Part shown: positions 7,432 to 12,340 of the stretch, piece after piece
Layout of the letters: every line of letters begins with the position of its first letter
How positions within the stretch are numbered: position 1 is the first letter of the stretch
Source of the DNA: Candidatus Bathyarchaeota archaeon
Lineage (GTDB): Archaea > Thermoproteota > Bathyarchaeia > Bathyarchaeales > Bathycorpusculaceae
NCBI GenBank assembly: GCA_030672945.1
Contig: DAOVFL010000005.1
Span: 1 to 15,376 of the forward strand
Length of the DNA stretch: 15,376 nucleotides
Direction: 5' to 3'
Program-made: the position numbers and the translations under genes
Notes under the pieces: generated by a model
Seen by the model: the letters and a program-made list of their open reading frames with translations, nothing else
Database searches by the model: none
Told to the model about the DNA's origin: nothing

Positions 7432-7888
7432 TTAGTTTTGAAGTTGATTCGCTATCGTGAACAAGAAAAAGGAAAATGAAACATAAAGCGCGCGCGGCAC
7501 GCTATAAACATAGTAGCAGCCTTCTTTTCGCCAGCAGGCACCTCCATGTCTTGGTAGATAGCGGATCAATTCAGCACTACCTAAAGGGTTCAAAATAGTG
7601 CTAGTTATAACATTAGGCGCTGAATCATGCGAGCCATCAACTGTCAGAACTGGAACCCCAGCTTCGCGAAGACGACTGAAATTTTCGATAGACTCTTCTA
7701 GTGTGATGTTTGATGGACGCTTGATGGAATAAGTCTCCAGCAATAATCATAAAATCAGGTTTCAACTCGATAGTTGTATCAGCTAGTTCTTGAAAGACCT
7801 TATTAAAATCTTCACGTCTAGCCTCCAAGCCGTATTGTGAATAACCTAGGTGCAAGTCCGCAGCGTGTACAAAACTGAAAGGTTTCAT
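7432..7888 (-). pseudogene. mre11: Mre11-like DNA repair nuclease, frameshifted and C-terminally truncated
   Basis: The frame from ATG 7888 (SD-like GGAAGGAA before it) encodes FSFVHAADLHLGYSQYGLEA and then PDFMIIAGDLFH, the first two phosphoesterase motifs of Mre11/SbcD (D11, H13, D52). After that the reading shifts. Removing one G near 7723 joins GDLFH to KRPSNITLEESIENFSRL and then VPVLTVDGSHDSAPN, the GNHD-type third motif, and on to GGACWRKEGCYYVYSVPR. Homology then ends, and the frame runs into unrelated ALYVSFSFFL and stops at 7432. The corrected product is only about 151 residues, against nearly 400 for archaeal Mre11, so the later metal-binding histidines and the Rad50/DNA-binding region are gone. 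The usual partners Rad50, HerA and NurA are not in the window. It is either a decaying extra copy or a rearranged locus. Confidence 0.85.
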
Positions 7889-7939
7889 GGTTCCTTCCTG
7901 CCCTAAACTGTTAACACTTAACATTAGCTTGAAATCGCT

Positions 7940-7959
7940 AGTTTTAAATATTTAAAACT
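7940..7959. promoter_or_regulatory. Perfect 20-bp palindrome, possible bidirectional TATA/operator
   Basis: AGTTTTAAAT followed directly by ATTTAAAACT is a perfect 20-base dyad with no spacer. Each half contains a TATA-like TTTAAATA on its strand. It lies between the divergent mre11 remnant (start 7888) and the site-2 protease gene (start 8041). On the minus strand it is well placed for the mre11 promoter, with start near 7921. For the plus gene a nearer TATA exists at 7996-8003, so an operator role is also possible. Confidence 0.45.
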
Positions 7960-7995
7960 GGACACAAGCGCAGCGTTTTCGAGTTTCAGGAGAAA

Positions 7996-8003
7996 CATAT
8001 AAC
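7996..8003 (+). promoter_or_regulatory. Likely TATA box of the site-2 protease gene
   Basis: CATATAAC sits about 26 bases before position 8026. That would start the transcript almost on the ATG of a six-codon frame at 8024-8044 (see findings) and about 15 bases before the main ATG. Spacing is typical for an archaeal promoter; no BRE is obvious. Confidence 0.4.
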
Positions 8004-8040
8004 AACAACCTAATGTTCTAATCATGAAAGGCGCGCCAAC

Positions 8041-8853
8041 ATGAAATGTCAGAAATGCGGGAAAGAGGTTTTCCTACCTTTTGAATGCCCATATTGCAAA
8101 GGTTATTTCTGTTCAGAACATCATTTACCTGAAAACCATGATTGTCCAAGAATTGAACTGGCAAGAGCGCCTAAAAGAGAAATAGAACAAATGAATGTTC
8201 AAAAAGAAAAGCCGTATGAATACAAGATAACTTACTCACAAAGACCTTCAACTAAAATATTCAGGTTCAGCCAAAAAGAACTCAAACATTTAACACTCGG
8301 GGCACTTCTCGTCATGGGAGTAGGTTTGTCCTTCATTCCACAGATTCTAAGTTTATCTGTGCTAACATCCGGAATCCTACTTAGCCTTGCAATAATCTTT
8401 ACAGTCACATTCATCCTCCATGAAATCGCTCATAAATTATTAGCACAACGTTATGGATTCTGGGCTGAGTTCCGATTAACCTTCCTAGGAGCACTCGTAA
8501 CAACTCTTTCAATGCTCCCGTTCGCATTTTTCAAAATAATATCACCAGGAGCCGTAATGATTGCAGGGGCAATGACCAGGAAAGAAGCTGGAAAGACAGC
8601 TCTTGCTGGACCTTTAACTAACATTACCCTTTCAACAGTATTCACTGCATTGGTGATTATGGGTGTGCCGAATACTATCCGTTTGATCGCGGTTTTCGGT
8701 GCGTGGATTAACGCTATCATAGCTCTGTTTAATCTTATCCCGTTAGGCATATTGGACGGGTTGAAGGTTTTTCGATGGGACAAGGCGATATGGATTTTAG
8801 CTTTCACAGCAGGACTAATCCTTACAATTGTTAGTTACATTATGATTTCATAA
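8041..8853 (+). CDS. AN1 zinc finger fused to a site-2-protease (M50) membrane metalloprotease
   Basis: The 270-residue protein has two parts. Residues 1-35 form an AN1-type zinc finger with complete ligands: C3, C6, C16, C19, C24, H27, H33 and C35. A charged linker (36-80) leads to a multi-helix membrane domain from about 84. That domain has the M50 zinc motif HEIAH (H127, E128, H131) in one helix, the AGPLTN segment (189-194), and NLIPLGILDG (231-240) where D239 is the third ligand. Site-2 proteases cut transmembrane helices; the AN1 finger, which should face the cytoplasm, may recruit ubiquitin-like or unfolded clients. The client role is inference. AAAGGCG at 8027-8033 is the SD. No PDZ domain is present. 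The family call is firm. Confidence 0.93.
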   Translation: MKCQKCGKEVFLPFECPYCKGYFCSEHHLPENHDCPRIELARAPKREIEQMNVQKEKPYEYKITYSQRPSTKIFRFSQKELKHLTLGALLVMGVGLSFIPQILSLSVLTSGILLSLAIIFTVTFILHEIAHKLLAQRYGFWAEFRLTFLGALVTTLSMLPFAFFKIISPGAVMIAGAMTRKEAGKTALAGPLTNITLSTVFTALVIMGVPNTIRLIAVFGAWINAIIALFNLIPLGILDGLKVFRWDKAIWILAFTAGLILTIVSYIMIS

Positions 8854-8891
8854 TTACAAGAACATAACAGAATCTGTGTACTTAGCTATTG

Positions 8892-9200
8892 TTATAAAAG
8901 TTCTATAGTCACATGCACTTCTTCTGGAACGCGAATACGCATAATACGCCTCATAACACGTTCTTCAGCGTCAACATCTATGAGACGCTTATGAATACGT
9001 AACTCCCACCTATCCCACGTGGAAGTTCCCTCACCACAAGGAGACTTTAAGACGGGAACCCTCAGCCTTTTTGTAGGCAGCGGAACCGGACCTGTCATTT
9101 TTACTCCTATTTTCTGTGCAATAGCTTTTAGTTCCTCGCATACTTCTTCCAATCTCTTGTAGTTTGTGCTTGTTAAGCGTATTCGTGCTTTCCTAACCAT
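8892..9200 (-). CDS. rps10: Small ribosomal subunit protein uS10
   Basis: The 102-residue product [11 protein letters not shown]...VHVTIELL is a full-length archaeal/eukaryotic-type uS10, a component of the 30S subunit head. Conserved blocks are [54 protein letters not shown] and [13 protein letters not shown]. Start choice: ATG 9200 gives the family's usual MVRKAR start; an adjacent ATG at 9203 adds one Met; a TTG at 9221 would add seven atypical residues. AGGAAG a few bases upstream is the SD. In many archaea this gene follows EF-1alpha in an operon. Here the upstream neighbour is a divergent HAD gene, so uS10 has its own promoter, perhaps the AT-rich AAGTTTTTATTTG (minus strand) at about 9262-9274. 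Confidence 0.97.
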   Translation of the reverse strand: MVRKARIRLTSTNYKRLEEVCEELKAIAQKIGVKMTGPVPLPTKRLRVPVLKSPCGEGTSTWDRWELRIHKRLIDVDAEERVMRRIMRIRVPEEVHVTIELL

Positions 9201-9322
9201 CATCAATCTTCCTAATATCAAACCTTAATGGACTTTGGCGTTTACCTTAGACATCCAAGCACAAATAAAAACTTATCGAAATAGAAGTTATAACAAACGC
9301 TGCATATGTGTAAGGATTAGAA

Positions 9323-9982
9323 ATGGAAAAACCAAAGTTGAAAGTAAGGGGAATAATTCTCGATTTGGATGGTACAGTAGTTGATTCAAGAGAAGCATAC
9401 GTAGAGGCTGCGAATGTTGCTTTCGCAGCGATAGGGATAAAAAAGGTTGACTTGAGAATAGCATTGGAAATTCCAAGAAGACTTGAACAAGCCCTTTCAA
9501 TAGATAACATGATCAAGGAGACTGATCTGCAGAGGTTTCTAGGTTTGTATCTTAATGCATATTACAGAGCAACAGAGATAAAAACGAAGCCGATGCCCGG
9601 AATTTCAGAAACCTTAGAAAAACTTTCACAAAAGGCCAAGTTAGCGTTAACAACAATGCGTCATGTTCCCAGAGAAAAAGTCATAAAAGAGCTGGAAAAA
9701 TCCGATTTGACTAAGCATTTCCAATTAATAGTAACCGCATTAGACACTTGTCACCCGAAACCTTCTCCAGAAGCATTAATCAGATGCGCAAAGCACTTAA
9801 GCCTTCAGACTAGTGAATGCGCTATTGTAGGAGATTCCATCGCAGATGTGAGAACTGGTAAAAACGCTGGTGCTAAAACAGTTGCCGTTTTATCTGGAAT
9901 CTTCACAAGGGAAGAACTAGTTATGGAGAAACCGGATTTAATTCTAGGAAGTATCAATGAACTTCCAGAGTTTCTTGAATAA
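9323..9982 (+). CDS. HAD-superfamily phosphatase (phosphoglycolate phosphatase-like)
   Basis: This 219-residue soluble enzyme has all four haloacid dehalogenase motifs. Motif I is DLDGT (14-18) with nucleophile D14 and acid/base D16. Motif II is a Thr at 110/111 (LTTMRH), motif III is K146 in HPKPSPE, and motif IV is GDSIADVRTGKNAG with D171 and D175 for Mg2+. The helical cap inserted after motif I (about 22-90) places it with subfamily I phosphatases such as phosphoglycolate phosphatase or beta-phosphoglucomutase-like enzymes. The substrate cannot be predicted. The ATG follows GGATT; a TATA-like GTTATAAC (9287-9294) would start the transcript only a few bases upstream. It stands alone between uS10 and the next plus-strand gene. 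Confidence 0.92.
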   Translation: MEKPKLKVRGIILDLDGTVVDSREAYVEAANVAFAAIGIKKVDLRIALEIPRRLEQALSIDNMIKETDLQRFLGLYLNAYYRATEIKTKPMPGISETLEKLSQKAKLALTTMRHVPREKVIKELEKSDLTKHFQLIVTALDTCHPKPSPEALIRCAKHLSLQTSECAIVGDSIADVRTGKNAGAKTVAVLSGIFTREELVMEKPDLILGSINELPEFLE

Positions 9983-10128
9983 ATTAAAATAGTGCCGTTA
10001 AAATGTTTCTGAACGTGTAATATAGCTGAAAAATATCTAAAAAAGTTATAGAAGCAACCATAAATAAAGCTTAATTAAAACTTCAGCCTTAGATTTTAGG
10101 TGGAGAAGGCTTCGAGGCTGGAGTAACA

Positions 10129-10749
10129 ATGAATTTCGTTGAAATACTGTTGTCAGAAAAACTGAAAAGTAAAAATCCAATGTTGGACGTTTTCGGTTCT
10201 GACCGTAAAGTTCTCCAAATAGCATGTCAAGACTTGACAAACTATCTTAAGGTTCACTGGAATCTTGTGGGAAAAGACGCGAATGAATGTGAGCTTGTAG
10301 ATAAACTGGAAGAATTTTTTAATGAAAACCCTGATGAGCTGGAAGAATTTGTTAATTTATGGACTGGAATGTGGCTTAAGAAATGGAAAGAGAGAGTGAA
10401 ACTTTTAATAGGTAAAGACAAGCCAAGAAGATGGAGCAAAGCTACAAGAATTCTCAGCAGAGCGGATCCGCTGTGGAGAAAACTTTCAAACCGAAAAGAA
10501 ATGCAGGAAGTAATAGTATTGAAGCTTGTAAGAAACGGGGAAATTTGTGGCACATCAATACTGGCGGAGAACCTACTGAAGATGGAGCTAGGTCGGAACA
10601 AGAATAAATACTTCAGCAAGGAAGAACGAACATTAAACATAGTTAACAATACTTTAAGGAAAGCTAGAGAATTAACTCGAAGCAAGGGGCCATTAATCTT
10701 CGTTAAAGTTGACAAGGGTTACTATCAATATTCACAATACTCACATTGA
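10129..10749 (+). CDS. Protein of unknown function, possible C-terminal winged helix
   Basis: I do not recognise this 206-residue protein. Residues 1-50 are mixed. Residues 52-95 are strongly charged and helical (ELVDKLEEFFNENPDELEEF, then WTGMWLKKWKERVKLL). Residues 97-125 are basic (KPRRWSKATRILSRADPLWRKL). From about 126, EVIVLKLVRNGEICGTSILAENLL, a second helix and IVNNTLRKARELTRSKGPL, then the hairpin-like FVKVDKGYYQYSQYSH, together look like a winged helix with a wing and suggest nucleic-acid binding. No catalytic motif, cysteine cluster or membrane span is seen. The ATG follows GGAG (10120-10123) by five bases. It is monocistronic and convergent with eL37 (10-base gap). A regulator or RNP-associated protein is possible but unproven. 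Confidence 0.75.
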   Translation: MNFVEILLSEKLKSKNPMLDVFGSDRKVLQIACQDLTNYLKVHWNLVGKDANECELVDKLEEFFNENPDELEEFVNLWTGMWLKKWKERVKLLIGKDKPRRWSKATRILSRADPLWRKLSNRKEMQEVIVLKLVRNGEICGTSILAENLLKMELGRNKNKYFSKEERTLNIVNNTLRKARELTRSKGPLIFVKVDKGYYQYSQYSH

Positions 10750-10759
10750 ATTTCATGAC

Positions 10760-10948
10760 TTAACAGGTTCTCACCCTATGAAGATTCCTAGTTCTCCATG
10801 AATGTTTGTTGATTGCTGCTGTTTTACCATAACCGCAAACTGCACATTTTTTCTTTGTAACATTGTAGGCTCTTTTTCCGCATCTTCTACAACGTATATG
10901 AACAGTCTTCCCTTGGCGTTTTCCAAATGATGGTGTTCCTTTTCCCAA
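10760..10948 (-). CDS. rpl37e: Large ribosomal subunit protein eL37 (L37e)
   Basis: This small zinc-ribbon protein binds rRNA in the 50S subunit. The sequence GKGTPSFGKRQGKTVHIRC is followed by two CxxC pairs (RCRRCGK and CAVCGYG) and the basic tail KHSWRTRNLHRVRTC, the full archaeal eL37 pattern. I chose the TTG at 10948 because the family normally begins xGKGTPSFGKR and GGTGA lies just upstream. A GTG at 10957 would add three residues (MKP) and overlap the LSm stop as GTGA. It is the second gene of the LSm-eL37 pair, a gene order conserved in many archaea, and is probably translationally coupled to LSm. Confidence 0.96.
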   Translation of the reverse strand: MGKGTPSFGKRQGKTVHIRCRRCGKRAYNVTKKKCAVCGYGKTAAINKHSWRTRNLHRVRTC

Positions 10949-10953
10949 AGGTT

Positions 10954-11181
10954 TCACCTTGGGGGAGGTGAAATTAGAACAACGTTGTCTCCGCGGACTA
11001 TTATCAATCCTAACTTCTTCACTTCTTCAATGTTCGTTGTGTCTTCGGTTTCCTCTAAAACCAGGTTTAGATGCTGGTCAAAACCTTTCAATTTTCCACG
11101 CATACTTTTTCCACCTTTCAGTCTCACTATTACCATTTTTCCAAGATTCTGCTCAAGAATATCCGTTGTCATTTCGCTCAT
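10954..11181 (-). CDS. LSm (Sm-like archaeal RNA-binding protein)
   Basis: The 75-residue product carries both Sm motifs. Sm1 is GKMVIVRLKGGKSMRGKLKG and then FDQHLNLVLEE with the conserved D-x-H/N-x-N RNA-binding loop. Sm2 is LGLIIVRGDNVVLISPP with the RGDNV loop. Archaeal LSm proteins form heptameric rings that bind U-rich RNA. I chose ATG 11181 (MSEMTTDIL) because GAGGG sits six bases upstream; a GTG at 11199 would add six unusual residues. It precedes eL37 in the same operon, with its TGA stop inside the eL37 SD, and is divergent from the PUA gene. A TATA-like TTTAAATGG (minus strand, 11229-11237) lies at good distance. Confidence 0.95.
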   Translation of the reverse strand: MSEMTTDILEQNLGKMVIVRLKGGKSMRGKLKGFDQHLNLVLEETEDTTNIEEVKKLGLIIVRGDNVVLISPPPR

Positions 11182-11210
11182 TTTGAACCCTCGAACCACA
11201 CTTGATGTCT

Positions 11211-11239
11211 TTTATACTTAAACTTACACCATTTAAACC
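11211..11239. promoter_or_regulatory. Divergent promoter of the LSm-eL37 operon and the PUA gene
   Basis: TTTATACTTA at 11211-11220 is a TATA-like box for the plus-strand PUA gene, predicting a start near 11241. On the minus strand, GGTTTAAATGG (11239-11229) is a TATA-like box for LSm, predicting a start near 11208. The two core promoters face each other, so initiation complexes may compete. Called by pattern and spacing only. Confidence 0.4.
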
Positions 11240-11258
11240 TATCTAAGAGAGAAGCATA

Positions 11259-11765
11259 ATGTCAAGTAAATATTGCAGGCATTTTCTAAAAACAAAGGAG
11301 GCAAAATCAGTTCTGAGCGAAGCCTCAGAAAGGTTGAAAGTCAGTTTTAACCAGATTTTCGAAGGCAAAGTTGACATGGAACTAATCGAGACAGATTTCG
11401 CAGAAATATTTCTTATAAATGGCAGACCACTGCTTGCTAAAATTGATGAAAAGATTTTTCCAACGTTAGTTTTCAATGAAGCTTTTGCTTTAACACCTAA
11501 AATCGTCGTTGATATGGGTGCTGTCCCACATGTGTGTAACGGTGCAAATGTTATGGCTCCCGGAGTTATTAAGTTTGAAGGAGAATTTAATAAAGGTGAT
11601 TTTGTCATTATTGCAGACAAGAAACACGATAAAATAATCGCAGTGGGGGAAGCCTTTTATGATTACAACACTGCTAAGAAAATCATGAAAGGCATAGTCG
11701 TGAGAAATGTTCATTTTGTAGGCGATAGATTATGGAATTTTATTAAGAAACTGAAGAACATATAA
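11259..11765 (+). CDS. PUA-domain RNA-binding protein (MCTS1/Tma20-like)
   Basis: The 168-residue protein has an N-terminal pre-PUA domain (about 1-78, with FLKTKEAKSVLSEASERL and the IFLINGRPLLAKIDEKIFPT strand region). A PUA domain follows at about 80-160, with VVDMGAVPHVCNGANVMAPG, then FNKGDFVIIADKKHDKIIAVG and MKGIVVRNVHFVGDRLW. This two-domain layout matches archaeal proteins related to eukaryotic MCTS1/Tma20, which with DENR bind the 40S subunit during initiation and recycling. A ribosome- or RNA-linked role is therefore likely but not proven in archaea. The ATG at 11259 follows GAGAGAAG. It is divergent from LSm-eL37, which keeps it inside a translation/RNA cluster. Confidence 0.9.
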   Translation: MSSKYCRHFLKTKEAKSVLSEASERLKVSFNQIFEGKVDMELIETDFAEIFLINGRPLLAKIDEKIFPTLVFNEAFALTPKIVVDMGAVPHVCNGANVMAPGVIKFEGEFNKGDFVIIADKKHDKIIAVGEAFYDYNTAKKIMKGIVVRNVHFVGDRLWNFIKKLKNI

Positions 11766-11950
11766 GAAAAACCTTGAACTAATCAATGCAGCCACCTAGA
11801 GAAGATTCATTTTTATGATTATCCATCATAGAATCAAATAGATATTTATAATCTACATTCTGACTTCATAAAATACTTCAATAGTCAATCTGTATTTCGA
11901 AATCGGAAGCGTGATTTAAGGAAACGCTTAAACTCTTAAAAGTAAATAAT
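11766..11950. other. sepF: Intergenic region before sepF with a dyad at the promoter
   Basis: No gene is seen in this AT-rich stretch of 185 bases. Near its right end AAGCGT (11907-11912) and ACGCTT (11924-11929) form a 6-base inverted repeat with an 11-base spacer. The right arm overlaps a TATA-like CTTAAACT (11927-11934), which would start transcription close to 11955, near the possible GTG start. The dyad could be an operator for sepF or a short hairpin; neither is proven. Confidence 0.35.
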
Positions 11951-12340
11951 GTGTTAGAGAGAGGAAGTTTGCTGAGTTTAATTGGTATATTCCAAAGGTC
12001 CAATAAAACTAGAAAAAAGAAAACGGTGAAAGCTAACACTAAAGGCACCGTTAATAAAACCTATTTGAAAGCTATGTCTCTCCGAGATTTATCAGAATTA
12101 GACATTGTTAAGAGTGAGGTAAGATCAGGAAAGATTCTAATTCTCAGGATAACTCCTCTCGCAACTAAAAGTATTGAAGATGTAAAACGTGCAGTAAACG
12201 AGTTATGTGAGTTCGTTGAATCAATTGGTGGCGACATTGCTCGTCTAGGTGAGGAACGAGTTGCCATCTGCCCTCCAAACGTGAAGATTTGGCGGGAAAA
12301 AGCTCCAGTGCCGAATAAACCTATACCTACAGCAGCCTAA
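11951..12340 (+). CDS. sepF: SepF, archaeal FtsZ membrane anchor
   Basis: The 129-residue protein matches archaeal SepF, the cytosolic division protein that tethers FtsZ to the membrane. The N-terminus (LLSLIGIFQR) can form the amphipathic membrane-targeting helix, and a basic linker (KTRKKKTVKANTKG) follows. The SepF core, about 38-115, runs from TYLKAMSLRDLSELDIVKSE through KILILRITPLATKSIEDVKRAV to ESIGGDIARLGEERVAICPP. Start is uncertain: GTG 11951 has no SD but fits a leaderless start from the TATA at 11927-11934, whereas TTG 11969 follows GAGAGGAAG closely and would shorten it by six residues. ftsZ is not in the window. Its last 14 bases overlap the 3' end of the convergent fttA gene. 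Confidence 0.9.
   Translation: MLERGSLLSLIGIFQRSNKTRKKKTVKANTKGTVNKTYLKAMSLRDLSELDIVKSEVRSGKILILRITPLATKSIEDVKRAVNELCEFVESIGGDIARLGEERVAICPPNVKIWREKAPVPNKPIPTAA

Noticed and set aside
7485..7500. GC-rich GCGCGCGCGG at the mre11 truncation point as an insertion-sequence scar
   Set aside because: No terminal inverted repeats, target duplication or transposase remnant is visible; only a short alternating tract inside the frame.
7637..7743. Programmed frameshift producing a full Mre11
   Set aside because: Even after correcting the frame the protein stops after about 151 residues and lacks the later catalytic motifs, so recoding would not give a working enzyme; no slippery heptamer is seen.
10082..10128. 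CAGCC...GGCTG inverted repeat before the 206-residue protein as a riboswitch
   Set aside because: Arms are short and imperfectly placed, the loop is large and no known riboswitch core is recognisable.
10254..10715. Minus-strand frame of 153 codons
   Set aside because: It mirrors the 206-residue plus gene, is Ser/Phe/Leu-rich, and lacks an SD; the plus frame has an SD and a coherent protein.
11179..11199. GGTTCGAGGGTTCAA resembling a tRNA T-loop upstream of LSm
   Set aside because: No matching acceptor, D or anticodon stems surround it; it is the leader and SD of the LSm gene.
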